64,000 bases of DNA, taken from contig NZ_JAJNCT010000021.1 of the NCBI RefSeq assembly GCF_021026195.1, positions 127,712 to 191,711 of the forward strand. The letters run 5' to 3'. Shown here piece by piece: positions 46,225 through 54,407 of the stretch; the stretch's first letter is position 1, and every line of letters starts with the position of its first letter. The position numbers and the translations under genes were made by a program. This DNA comes from Comamonas koreensis (GTDB lineage Bacteria > Pseudomonadota > Gammaproteobacteria > Burkholderiales > Burkholderiaceae_C). The notes below the pieces were generated by a model. It worked only from the letters and a program-made list of their open reading frames with translations, did no database searches and was not told the DNA's origin.

Positions 46225-46863
46225 ATGCCCAACACCTCGCGTTTCTCGGTCAAGTCCGTACAGCGGCTGCTGCTGCACCTGTTGTGCCTGGTCCCCGCTG
46301 CCTGGCTTTTTTACCTCGCGGCAACAGATGGGCTCGGGGCAAATCCAGCTGAGGCATTGCTGCGCTCGCTGGGGGATTGGGCCATCCGCTTTATCTGCAT
46401 TGCGCTGGCCGTTACGCCGTTGCGCCAATGGCTGCGCTGGAACGGGCTGGCAGCCTACCGCCGCATGCTGGGCCTCTATGCCTTCTTCTATGCCAGCCTG
46501 CACTGGCTGGCCTATGTGGTGTTCGACATGGGCGTGGATTGGTCCGCGATCGTCGACGACCTGATCAAGCGCCCCTTCATCCTTGTGGGCACCTTGGCCT
46601 GGCTGATCCTGCTGGCGCTGGCCGTCACTTCGGTCCCCAGGATCATCCGGCGCATGGGCGGCAAGCGCTGGCAGATGCTGCACCGCGCCGTGTATGGCGC
46701 GGCTGCATTGGCGGTGCTGCACTTCTGGTGGATGCGTTCCGGCAAGAACAACTTTGCCGAGGTGTGGTTGTACGGGCTCATCCTGGCCGGTTTGCTGGCG
46801 GCGCGCTGGGTGTTCCAGAAGCGCAAGCAGATGCAGGCGGCGGCCAAGGCCGCTCGGGCTTGA
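46225..46863 (+). CDS. msrQ: MsrQ haem-binding membrane subunit
   Basis: 212 aa integral membrane b-type cytochrome of the ferric reductase-like family, passing electrons from quinol to MsrP. Six hydrophobic segments are visible, including AWLFYLAATDGLGANPAEALLRSLGDWAIRFICIALAVTPL and YAFFYASLHWLAYVVFDM with a His in helix three. The family's haem His pairs appear as LHWLAY and LHRAVYGAAALAVLHFWWM. Spacing of nine bases to msrP implies co-transcription. The end RKQMQAAAKAARA is cytoplasmic. Confidence 0.93.
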   Translation: MPNTSRFSVKSVQRLLLHLLCLVPAAWLFYLAATDGLGANPAEALLRSLGDWAIRFICIALAVTPLRQWLRWNGLAAYRRMLGLYAFFYASLHWLAYVVFDMGVDWSAIVDDLIKRPFILVGTLAWLILLALAVTSVPRIIRRMGGKRWQMLHRAVYGAAALAVLHFWWMRSGKNNFAEVWLYGLILAGLLAARWVFQKRKQMQAAAKAARA

Positions 46864-46978
46864 CCAGCGACAGTCCGCTTAACACCTTCTTCGCAGCGGC
46901 TGCCTGCAGCCATGATGGCCTGGCTTGCAGCCGGCTGCCGATGCCAGCAGGCCATCGCCCGTACCGCACAATGACAGC

Positions 46979-47689
46979 ATGAATCCCAGCAAACGTATCT
47001 TGATCGTGGAAGACGATGCCCCCATCGCGGAGCTGCTGCAGTTGCACCTGCGCGATGAAGGCTATGAGGTGGTGCACATGGCTGACGGCGATGCGGGCAT
47101 GCAGGCCTTGGAGCGGGGCGGTTGGGATGCGCTGGTGCTGGATTTGATGCTGCCCGGGGTGGATGGCCTGGAGATCTGCCGGCGTGCCCGCGCGATGGCT
47201 TATTACGTGCCCATCATCATCACCAGTGCCCGCTCCAGCGAGATGCACCGCATCCTGGGGCTGGAGCTGGGCGCGGACGATTACCTGGCCAAGCCGTTCT
47301 CGGTACTAGAGTTGGTGGCGCGGGTGCGCGCGCTGCTGCGCCGCAGCCAGGCCCTGGCGCAAAACGCCCGGCTGGATGCGGGTGTGCTGGTGCTCGGCAA
47401 TCTCGAGATCGACCCGATATCGCGGGAGGTAAAGGTGGATGGCGCCCAGGTGGAGCTGACGCCGCGAGAGTTTGACCTGCTGCATTTTTTTGTGCGCAAC
47501 CCCGGCAAGGTGTTCTCCCGGTTTGACCTGCTCAACCAGGTCTGGGGCTACCGCCATGATGGCTATGAGCACACGGTCAACACCCATATCAACCGCCTCC
47601 GGACCAAGATCGAAGCCGATCCTGGCAGCCCCAGGCGCATCTTGACGGTCTGGGGCCATGGCTACAAATGGGCGGAGGAGACGCCATGA
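46979..47689 (+). CDS. OmpR-family response regulator
   Basis: 236 aa. Receiver domain at 1-120 with acidic pocket (ILIVEDDAPI) and phospho-acceptor Asp55 in ALVLDLMLPGVDG, a Lys near 105 (YLAKPFSVLEL). A winged-helix DNA-binding domain follows (VELTPREFDLLHFFVRNPGKVFSRFDLLNQVWGY...HTVNTHINRLRTKIEADPGSPRRILTVWGHGYKW). It is 115 bases after msrQ and coupled by an ATGA overlap to the kinase gene. In E. coli, HprRS (YedWV) controls msrPQ in response to oxidants; the same gene order here suggests an equivalent role. Confidence 0.93.
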   Translation: MNPSKRILIVEDDAPIAELLQLHLRDEGYEVVHMADGDAGMQALERGGWDALVLDLMLPGVDGLEICRRARAMAYYVPIIITSARSSEMHRILGLELGADDYLAKPFSVLELVARVRALLRRSQALAQNARLDAGVLVLGNLEIDPISREVKVDGAQVELTPREFDLLHFFVRNPGKVFSRFDLLNQVWGYRHDGYEHTVNTHINRLRTKIEADPGSPRRILTVWGHGYKWAEETP

Positions 47690-49170
47690 AGCGCGCATCC
47701 ACCACCCTGGCGCAGCGCCTGAGCGCGGTCTTTGTGCTGCTGCTGTTGGCCTGCAGTGCGGCCACAGTCTGGCTGCAGATGCGGGTATCCGACCAGCGCG
47801 AGCAAGAGGTAGTGCAGCGCCTGTCGCAGGATCTGGCCGCGCGCATTGCCCGCTACCCGGAGCTGATGCGTGCCGATGGCCTGAACGCTGGCGCCAGCCG
47901 CGAGCTGTTTGGCAAGCTGATGCAGGTCAACCCGAGCGTGGAGGTCTACCTGCTCGACGACAGCGGCGCCATCCAGGCCTACGATGCGCCGCAAGAAAAG
48001 ATACTGCGCCAAAAGGTCGATCTGGAGCCCTTGCAGCGTTTGTTCAGCGGCGCTGCGCTGCCGGTATTGGGTGACGACCCCCGCAGCATGACCGAGCGCA
48101 AGGTGTTCAGCGCAGCGCCTTTGATGCAGGGCGGCCAGCGCTCAGGCTATGTCTATGTGATCCTGCAAGGCCAGGGCCGTGACAGCCTGGCAGCGCGCGT
48201 CAGCAGTGACGGCGCGCTCCGCACATTGCTCTGGTCGCTGCTGGTCGTCGTGGTGCTGGGCGCAGTCGCAGCAGCCGTGGCCTTTGGCATGATCACCCGG
48301 CCGCTGCGGCGCCTGACGGCAGCCGTGCAAGAGCTGCAAACCGACGGCCTGGCCGATCTGCCCCAAGCCCAGGCCAAGCTGCGGCAGGCAGCGCACGGCG
48401 GTGCCGATATCGCTGTGCTCAGCCAGGCCTTTGCACAGCTGGCGCAACGCACCTGGGAGCAATGGCAAAAGCTGCGCACGCAAGACCAGCAGCGGCGCGA
48501 GCTCTTCGCCAATATCTCCCACGACCTGCGCACGCCTTTGACCTCCTTGCATGGCTATCTGGAAACCTTGCAACTCAAGGCCGATGTGCTGTCGACCGAC
48601 GAGCGCCGCCGCTACCTGGGCATTGCGCTGGACCAAAGCCGCAAGGTCGGCGACCTGGCGCAAAAGCTGTTTGAGCTGGCGCGGCTGGAATACGGCGTGG
48701 TCAAGCCCGAGCCCGAGCGCTTCTTTCTGCCCGATCTGCTGCAGGACGTGTTCCAGAAGTTTGAGCTTGCCGCCGAGGCCAAGGCGCAGCGCCTGCACGC
48801 CGTGATCGACCCGGATTTGCCCCCCGTCACCGCTGATCTGGGCATGCTGGAACGCGTCCTTGTCAACCTGATCGACAACGCCATCCGCGCCACGCAGCAA
48901 GGCGGTGATATACAGGTAGAGCTGCGTGCCGCAGAGCAGGGCCGCATCAGCGTGACCGTGCAGGACAATGGCCCAGGCATCCCTCCCGCGCTGCGCGACA
49001 GCCTGTTCGAACGCCCCACCTTGAGCCGCATGCACAGCCGCAGCGATGGCCGCTCTGGCGGCTTGGGCTTGATGATCGTGCACCGCATTCTGCAGCTGCA
49101 TGACAGCTCGATTGAGCTGTTGAGTGGGGCGGGGGATGTGGGCGCGCGGTTTAGGTTTTATTTGCGCTAG
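47686..49170 (+). CDS. Sensor histidine kinase
   Basis: 494 aa membrane sensor. First helix at about residues 12-32 (SAVFVLLLLACSAATVWL), a periplasmic sensor loop of about 145 residues, a second helix around 185-205 (LLWSLLVVVVLGAVAAAVAFGMI), then HAMP. HisKA follows, with the phospho-acceptor His279 in NISHDLRTPLTSLHGYLETL. ATPase motifs: NLIDNAIRATQQGG (N box), VQDNGPGIPP (G1) and GGLGLMIVHRIL (G2). Start ATG follows GGAGGAG. It pairs with the upstream response regulator. The periplasmic loop is the likely stress sensor. Confidence 0.92.
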   Translation: MKRASTTLAQRLSAVFVLLLLACSAATVWLQMRVSDQREQEVVQRLSQDLAARIARYPELMRADGLNAGASRELFGKLMQVNPSVEVYLLDDSGAIQAYDAPQEKILRQKVDLEPLQRLFSGAALPVLGDDPRSMTERKVFSAAPLMQGGQRSGYVYVILQGQGRDSLAARVSSDGALRTLLWSLLVVVVLGAVAAAVAFGMITRPLRRLTAAVQELQTDGLADLPQAQAKLRQAAHGGADIAVLSQAFAQLAQRTWEQWQKLRTQDQQRRELFANISHDLRTPLTSLHGYLETLQLKADVLSTDERRRYLGIALDQSRKVGDLAQKLFELARLEYGVVKPEPERFFLPDLLQDVFQKFELAAEAKAQRLHAVIDPDLPPVTADLGMLERVLVNLIDNAIRATQQGGDIQVELRAAEQGRISVTVQDNGPGIPPALRDSLFERPTLSRMHSRSDGRSGGLGLMIVHRILQLHDSSIELLSGAGDVGARFRFYLR

Positions 49171-49201
49171 GGCTACCGAAAAGCGTCACGCTAGAAACAA
49201 G

Positions 49202-49238
49202 AAAGGCTGCAAACCGAAATTTGCAGCCTTTGTTTTGT
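49202..49238 (+). terminator. Terminator after the sensor kinase
   Basis: A perfect 12-bp stem (AAAGGCTGCAAA and complement) around CCGAAA, followed by TGTTTTGT. It closes the msrPQ/two-component block and marks the end of clearly chromosomal genes before the prophage. Confidence 0.9.
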
Positions 49239-49499
49239 GCGCTATCTGGTAGCGCTGGATTCGAAAGCCTTTACGTTCTTTTGAACCGATCATTTGTGGC
49301 GGAGAAGGCGGCCGCCGCGTTATGGCTAAAAATAAGGCTTTTACGCAATTTTAAAGCTCTACAGGCCAACGAACAGGCCAACCTTTTTCAGCCTCGTCGG
49401 GCATGAGTTCCCGCGCTTTTGTTGTGCAAAAACCATAGGCCAGTTGAGAGTTGCGAAGGAAGAATTCTGTTAGTGCGCACTTCGGGGACTTCGGAAATA
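49239..49499. other. Chromosome/prophage junction zone, no gene seen
   Basis: About 260 bases without a convincing gene, lower in GC than either side. The left attachment site (attL) is expected here or a little to the right, because the phage genes begin beyond it. Without the right end of the prophage the core repeat cannot be identified. Confidence 0.4.
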
Positions 49500-49515
49500 C
49501 TGTATAAATAAACAG
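49500..49515. promoter_or_regulatory. Perfect SOS (LexA) box at the prophage edge
   Basis: CTGTATAAATAAACAG is an exact CTGT-N8-ACAG palindrome, better than the lexA boxes in this window. It lies 18 bases before the start of the small gene, overlapping its promoter. Confidence 0.85.
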
Positions 49516-49532
49516 TGTTACAGGAGGCCATC

Positions 49533-49862
49533 ATGAAGCTTGAGAAACAGTACTTTTGGAAGATCCAGGTCTTTGGGAAGTGGAAGACAACCCGATTCCG
49601 CTGCACAGAAGAACACATCAAAGACGAACACCCAGAAGCGATATGCATACCTGGGTCGCTTGTTGAGCTGTCGGTGCCGGAGACAGAAGAAGAGATGTGG
49701 GAGCGGTACCGGACAAGCTCGACCGGCAACGCGCTGATGAACCACCTACCGTCTATTTCGCAGACTGAGCCACCCGAAGCACGGCCGGCGCATGGCCTGA
49801 AGACCTCGATTGGCATACCCGCTGACCTGCTTGCATCGTTGGAAAAGGATGTGCCGTTCTAG
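49533..49862 (+). CDS. Small SOS-controlled prophage-edge protein, unknown
   Basis: 109 aa, ATG ten bases after AGGAGG. Basic N-terminus (MKLEKQYFWKIQVFGKWKTTRFRCTEEHIKDEHPEA), acidic middle (SVPETEEEMWERYR) and a flexible end (PADLLASLEKDVPF). No recognised domain. A perfect LexA box just upstream implies induction by DNA damage. In phage 186 the LexA-controlled antirepressor gene tum also sits next to cos, so a prophage-induction role is a tempting inference; similarity to Tum was not seen. A toxin or a lysogenic-conversion gene is equally possible. Confidence 0.7.
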   Translation: MKLEKQYFWKIQVFGKWKTTRFRCTEEHIKDEHPEAICIPGSLVELSVPETEEEMWERYRTSSTGNALMNHLPSISQTEPPEARPAHGLKTSIGIPADLLASLEKDVPF

Positions 49863-50312
49863 TCCGCGCGACGCCTTTCTTCCCGCATTACGAAACCCGA
49901 CGTTTCCCGACACTTAAACAGGGGGTAAAAATGCCCCGCCAGGCCCCGCCAGTGCTGGAAAGCGGCCTGGTCGGCGGTGCCGACGATTGCGACCTATTAA
50001 GCGAGCGGGCGCGGCGGGGTCTCGACCGCGCGCAGCGGGGGTATGCAGGGGGTGGGCGGGCAGGGCGGGCGGGGGCGGGGGTGCCCCTGGGGTGCGTGCG
50101 TGGGCCAGGGGCCGCGCCTGCGGGCCGCTGTGGGGCTGCGTGCGCTGGGGCAAGGGGTGGGGCGCCCATGCAAAGGCCCGCGCTGTGGCGGGCCTGTGGT
50201 GCAGGGGCGTGGGGGCGGGCTGGGCGTGCAGCGCGGGCTGGCCCCTGGTGCCGGGCCTGGGCGCGGCCTAGTGCGGGGGCCGCGCTGTGCTGGGTGGCGT
50301 GTGGAGCTGGGG
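49863..50312. other. G-rich non-coding segment left of the portal gene
   Basis: 450 bases without a supported gene. From about 50005 to 50330 the plus strand is extremely G-rich (GGGGGC, GGGCGGG). The run 50037-50081 has eight G-tracts of three to five bases separated by one to six bases, a strong G-quadruplex motif. Low-complexity reading frames on both strands (Gly/Arg/Pro-rich) look like by-products. ATGCCCCGCC-AGGCCCCGCC at 49931-49950 resembles the GC-rich core of P2-type cos ends. The portal gene's terminator lies at 50174. Confidence 0.6.
50174..50195 (-). terminator. Terminator after the portal gene (leftward)
   Basis: AGGCCCGC and GCGGGCCT form an 8-bp perfect stem with a six-base loop; read leftward it is followed by TTTGC. 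It is 118 bases beyond the portal stop. The T tract is short. Confidence 0.5.
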
Positions 50313-51386
50313 CTACTCGGCGGCCTGGCCCTCGTCCAGCTTGTAGGGCTTGAAGCGCACCACCTCCCGGCCGGCCTGTTCGTTGATCGACCCGGCTATG
50401 TCGCTTTGCAGGGTGGTGATCTCATTGCGCGCAAAAACCGTTGCAGCCTTTTCCACATCGCCGAAGCCGCCCGTATTGTTTGGCAGCATGCCGATCAGCT
50501 GCGGCGGAACCCGGTGCGCGGCCAGCACATCGTCGCGGCTGCTGTTCTTGATGTTCAAGAAGTCATCTTTGGCGGCCACCTCACTGATGGGGATCAGCTG
50601 CAGGCCGTCTTTCTTGCCGCCTGGCGCGTAGAAGAACACGTTGCGGAAGTTGCCGCCGTTCTTTGTCTGGGTCAGCTGCTTGCGCAAGGCGTCAATGTCC
50701 CCCTGGCTTTGGGCCGGGTCAGTCGCGTAAAGGATGAAGCCTGCGTGCGATCCGTTGTTGTAGTAGCGGCGGCGGAACAGCGTTGCGCTTTCGTTGAGCT
50801 GGGCCGACTGCATGGCGCCCAGGTAGCCCGGCACGCCGTAAATTTCCTGATGCAGATCGGGCTCGCGCAGGTGCAGGATAGATCCGGCTTTGAATTCGTG
50901 CGGCGACTGCAGATCTGTCACGAAAAAGAACCGCCCAGGCTCGATGCCCACCCGCATGTATTTGGCCAGGGCGTGGCGCAGTACCAGCTTGTCGCCCAGC
51001 TGGTTTTCGCGCCATTCCAGATAGCCGTTGCCCAGCACGCAAAAGTTAAACGCCATGGCCTTGAAGTCGGCGGCGCTGAGCCACTGGGTGGGAATGAATG
51101 TGCTGGCCAGGATGTTGACCTTGCAGCGCAGGGCAGATTCATGGTGCGCACCCACGCGCAGCAGGCGGGCCAGGGCGGCCAGGCTGACGGGTGGCTCGTA
51201 CCAATCGCCGTTCTGCACACACTCGGCATACTCCATCAGCGCGCTGATGCCGCCTATCACCGGCTCGGGATCGCCAAAGCTGAACGCCTGAACATTGGAT
51301 GACTCGCCCGCCTGGGTGGCAGGCGCGGGCGATGGGGCGGCCATTGCTGCCGTGCGCTGGGGCTGCGCGGGTTTGCGTTTTCTCAT
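50313..51386 (-). CDS. Q: P2-like phage portal protein (gpQ)
   Basis: 357 aa, forms the dodecameric portal through which DNA enters the head. The ATG (MRKRKPAQPQRTAAM) overlaps the terminase stop by one base (TAATG), which sets the start and shows coupling. Typical features: FSFGDPEPVIGGISALMEYAECVQNGDWYEPPVSLAALARLLRVGAHHESAL in the N-terminal part, LREPDLHQEIYGVPGYLGAMQSAQLNESATLFRRRYYNNGSHAGFI in the middle, and HRVPPQLIGMLPNNTGGFGDVEKAA near the end. Length matches P2 gpQ (344 aa). Confidence 0.93.
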   Translation of the reverse strand: MRKRKPAQPQRTAAMAAPSPAPATQAGESSNVQAFSFGDPEPVIGGISALMEYAECVQNGDWYEPPVSLAALARLLRVGAHHESALRCKVNILASTFIPTQWLSAADFKAMAFNFCVLGNGYLEWRENQLGDKLVLRHALAKYMRVGIEPGRFFFVTDLQSPHEFKAGSILHLREPDLHQEIYGVPGYLGAMQSAQLNESATLFRRRYYNNGSHAGFILYATDPAQSQGDIDALRKQLTQTKNGGNFRNVFFYAPGGKKDGLQLIPISEVAAKDDFLNIKNSSRDDVLAAHRVPPQLIGMLPNNTGGFGDVEKAATVFARNEITTLQSDIAGSINEQAGREVVRFKPYKLDEGQAAE

Positions 51387-53371
51387 TAGGAATAGACCTC
51401 GATAAAGGATTGCGTCTGCGGCGTGGCCAGGCCGGTGCCGACTTCCAGCGCTTCGTTGCTGAGCGCGTTCATGCACGCCCATGCCAGATCGGCGTGGCCG
51501 GTATCTTTGCTGCGGCCCGCCGCGTAAGTCACGCTGCGGCCGCTGGCCGTCATCTCGCGCTTGATGGCCATGAATGAGGCGGCCAGTTCTTTGTTGCCGG
51601 CGTCCCACTGCAGGCGCTGGGCCTTGATAACTTGCTGAGCTTTCATCACCAGCAGTGTTTTGCTTTCCACGCTGTAGTTGATGCCCCGGGCGGCCGGGAA
51701 GAACTTCACCACCAGCTGGTAGACGGCATTGCCGATGCTGGTCTGATCGATGGTGAGCTGCTGCACGTTGTAGGTGTCGCAGACCTTCTTTATCTCGGCC
51801 GCCTGTGCTTCAAAGTCCAGCCCGCGCAGCTGGCGGGTGTACAGCACGCGCAGCGGGCCGCCCGGTGTCTCGGGCGGGGCCAGCACTACCAATCCCGCGC
51901 TGTCGCCGTTCAGGCTGGGGTCATAGCCCACCCATACTGGCTGCCAGCCAAAGGGCCGCTGGGTGAATGCTTTGAAGTCTTTCCAAATCTCCCAGCTGTC
52001 AACCATGCAGGGCTGCAGATTGGTCAGCGGGAACACGCTAAACGAGTCATCCACAAAGCCGCACATCAGCAGGTTCTCAAACTCCGGGTCGGAGTACTCC
52101 AGCCGCAGTTCGTCCAGGTCGAAAAGATCGCAGCCCCCGGCCTCGGCGTCCAAGATGTTGACGATGTGGCGCCAAACCTTGTCTTCGCCCGTGAAGCCGC
52201 CCGCCAGCTTGCCGTGGGTAATGTCGACATCGGTGTTGAACTTGCGCGCAAACTTCTTCGCGCTCCACAGGTCATAGGCCGCGTGCTGGATGCTCGATGG
52301 GGTGCTGAAATAGGTTTTGCGCCACTTCTTGTGAATGGCCATGCCGCTGGCCACCTTGTTTAGGCGCTCGAAGTCGGTTGTCCAAAAATACTCATCGAAG
52401 TAGAAATTGCCGTGGTAGCCCTGGGCTGTGCGCGCATTGCTGCCCAGGAAGTGCAGCTGCGCGCCGTTCGCCAGAATGATCGGTTCGCCTTTCAGCTCCA
52501 CCTGGCAGACCTCAAAGACAAACGCCTGGATGTACTGCTTGAAGATGTGCGCCTGGGCCTTGCTGGCAGACAGGAAAATCTGATTGCGGCCCGTCTCCAG
52601 CGCATCAATCAACGCTTCGCGGGCAAAGTACCAGGTGGCGCCGATCTGGCGGCTTTTGAGAATCTGGCGTGTGCGCTGGTGGCTGTTCTGCCACCAGGTG
52701 AGCTGGTACTTAAAGCACGATTCAATGAAGGCATCGCGCAGCTGCTCGATCTGTTCCTGCGATAGGAAGTTTTTGACAGGCTGCTTTTTGGCGGCTGCGT
52801 TGCGCGCATCGATGTTGGGATTTAGATCGCGCTCGCGGCCCGACTGGCGGTAGTTGCTGATGCGCGCGAAGCGCTCCATTTGCCGCCCGAGTAGGTCAAT
52901 TTCCTTGTAATCGCTGCCCGTCTTCTCCACCTTGGCCACCAGCTGCGCGTAGCGCGTCTCCGTCACGCCTTCGGCGCGCTGCGTGGGGCTGGCCTCTGCC
53001 CAGCGCTCGGCCTTGTGCCAGCCGTGCAGGGTGGCGCGGGCCACGCCCAGCTTTTCCGCAATGTGGGTCAGCTTCCAGCCCTGCCAATACAGGTCACGGG
53101 CCTGGCGCCGCTGGCCGGCACCGCCATCGGTGACGGCGCTGCACTCGCCAGCGGGCAAGCCGTCAAGCGCGAAGGGCAGACCCTTCCCCTCGGGCGATAT
53201 CTCTTTGAGAGCAGCAGCGGTAAACGCCTGCTCGGGCGTAACTGTGGTGATGTGCGGCCCGCATTTGCTGCGCGACTTGGCAAGGCGTTTGACGGCGCGC
53301 GCCGGCGCGCCGCCGTCGGCGGTGCCGGTGGGCGCTGGGCTGGTTGGCGGCTTTCGCGGTGCTACTTTCAT
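51386..53371 (-). CDS. P: P2-like terminase large subunit (gpP)
   Basis: 661 aa packaging ATPase/nuclease. The ATG yields MKVAPRKPPTSPAPTGTADGG and lies just after a TGGCGGA site and the conserved late promoter module. N-terminal HTH-like segment (DLYWQGWKLTHIAEKLGVARATLHGWHKAERW), then the ATPase domain with RQILKSRQIGATWYFAREALIDAL (adenine/phosphate region) and GNFYFDEYFW (Walker B). The nuclease domain contains VGYDPSLNGDSAGLVVLAP and later acidic residues (TIDQTSIGNAV, DTGHADLAWA). Longer than P2 gpP (590 aa), mainly at the N-terminus. Confidence 0.93.
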   Translation of the reverse strand: MKVAPRKPPTSPAPTGTADGGAPARAVKRLAKSRSKCGPHITTVTPEQAFTAAALKEISPEGKGLPFALDGLPAGECSAVTDGGAGQRRQARDLYWQGWKLTHIAEKLGVARATLHGWHKAERWAEASPTQRAEGVTETRYAQLVAKVEKTGSDYKEIDLLGRQMERFARISNYRQSGRERDLNPNIDARNAAAKKQPVKNFLSQEQIEQLRDAFIESCFKYQLTWWQNSHQRTRQILKSRQIGATWYFAREALIDALETGRNQIFLSASKAQAHIFKQYIQAFVFEVCQVELKGEPIILANGAQLHFLGSNARTAQGYHGNFYFDEYFWTTDFERLNKVASGMAIHKKWRKTYFSTPSSIQHAAYDLWSAKKFARKFNTDVDITHGKLAGGFTGEDKVWRHIVNILDAEAGGCDLFDLDELRLEYSDPEFENLLMCGFVDDSFSVFPLTNLQPCMVDSWEIWKDFKAFTQRPFGWQPVWVGYDPSLNGDSAGLVVLAPPETPGGPLRVLYTRQLRGLDFEAQAAEIKKVCDTYNVQQLTIDQTSIGNAVYQLVVKFFPAARGINYSVESKTLLVMKAQQVIKAQRLQWDAGNKELAASFMAIKREMTASGRSVTYAAGRSKDTGHADLAWACMNALSNEALEVGTGLATPQTQSFIEVYS

Positions 53372-53417
53372 TCCGCCAGTGTCTGCCGCGCGCGCGCGGA
53401 AATCGACAAGTGCAAAC

Positions 53418-53436
53418 TGTCCGAAACGCAGCCACA
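53418..53436. promoter_or_regulatory. Late-promoter dyad between P and O
   Basis: TGTCCGAAACGCAGCCACA is a TGT-N13-ACA dyad whose centre lies 56 bases before the P ATG on the minus strand. It shares CGCAGCCACA with the site before V. In P2 the divergent late promoters for P and O lie in this gap and use an Ogr-type activator; this is the matching site by position. The full module includes a GC-alternating stretch and GACACTGGC before the P start. Confidence 0.6.
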
Positions 53437-53512
53437 GCGCGCGGTGATTGCTACAAAAACAGGGTGAGCGGAACATAGCGATAGATCAACAACCGCTTAA
53501 CCGAGCCGCACC

Positions 53513-54340
53513 ATGCCAAGCAAATTCTTTCGAGTTGCCACAGAAGGCGCTACCACCGATGGCCGCACCATCCAGCGCAGCTGGATCGAACAGGCTGCCG
53601 CCAACTACAACACCGGTAAATACCAGGCCCGTGTCTGGCTGGAACACATTCGCGGCGTGATGGCCGACAGCGCCTTTGCGGCGCTGGGCGATGTGACTGC
53701 GCTCAAGGCTGTGGCCAATGCCGAGGGCAAGATGGAGCTGTTTGCCCAGGTGGAAGCACTGCCCGCGCTGGTGGCCATGAACAAGGCCAAGCAAAAGATC
53801 TTCACCAGCATTGAAATCGACCCCGACTTTGCGAAATCCGGCCAGGCCTACATGGTCGGACTGGCTGTCACGGACAGCCCCGCAAGCCTGGGGACTGAGG
53901 TGCTCGCATTTTCTGCTGCACACCCCGATGCCAATCCATTCGCCAAGCGCAAAACCAACCCGTCCACCTTGTTCACTGCTGCCCTGGAAACCGATCTGGG
54001 CCTGGAAGGTGACGCCGAGGGGATCGCCAGCGCGATGCTGCAGAGGTTCAACGATGTGATCGACAGCATCAAGGGCCTGGCAGCCACTAAGCCCGCAGCC
54101 GGCGATACCAGCTTTGCAACCAAGGTCATGGAAGCAATGAGCGTGACCGGTACAGCGCTGCAGAACATGGCCACGGAAAACGCCGAACTGCGGGGCAAGT
54201 TCAATGCCCAGGGCACTGAGCTGGCTGGACTCAAAAAGGACTTTGCCACCCTGAAAGCCAAGCTCGAAGGCACTGAGAGCCACAGCGGCCAGCGCCCAGC
54301 AGCCACCGGCAAGGATGCCTCGGAGCTGGCCGACTGCTAA
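53513..54340 (+). CDS. O: P2-like capsid scaffolding protein / maturation protease (gpO)
   Basis: 275 aa; the N-terminal serine protease domain cuts capsid, scaffold and itself, and the C-terminal part is scaffold. It begins MPSKFFRVATEGATTDGRTIQRSWIEQ. Candidate catalytic residues: Asp16 (TDGRT), His45 (WLEHIRG) and a Ser in AVTDSPASLGTEVLAFS (about 122-125), matching the P2 gpO triad by motif. A helical scaffold region with Ala/Leu-rich heptads follows (TENAELRGKFNAQGTELAGLKKDFATLKAKLEG). First gene of the rightward structural operon. Confidence 0.93.
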   Translation: MPSKFFRVATEGATTDGRTIQRSWIEQAAANYNTGKYQARVWLEHIRGVMADSAFAALGDVTALKAVANAEGKMELFAQVEALPALVAMNKAKQKIFTSIEIDPDFAKSGQAYMVGLAVTDSPASLGTEVLAFSAAHPDANPFAKRKTNPSTLFTAALETDLGLEGDAEGIASAMLQRFNDVIDSIKGLAATKPAAGDTSFATKVMEAMSVTGTALQNMATENAELRGKFNAQGTELAGLKKDFATLKAKLEGTESHSGQRPAATGKDASELADC

Positions 54341-54407
54341 GCCAGTTACAGCCGCTCAATAGCCGCTCTCACCAACAACCGACACCAGTTTTTATAGGGA
54401 CGCAATC

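Noticed and set aside
49240-49290. A tRNA-like TTCGAA stretch that might mark attL
   Set aside because: It lacks the acceptor stem, a T-arm stem and the rest of a tRNA; no support.
49888-50353. Overlapping Gly/Arg/Pro-rich frames on both strands in the G-rich segment
   Set aside because: Low-complexity translations produced by extreme base skew, no ribosome sites, no conservation signs by eye.
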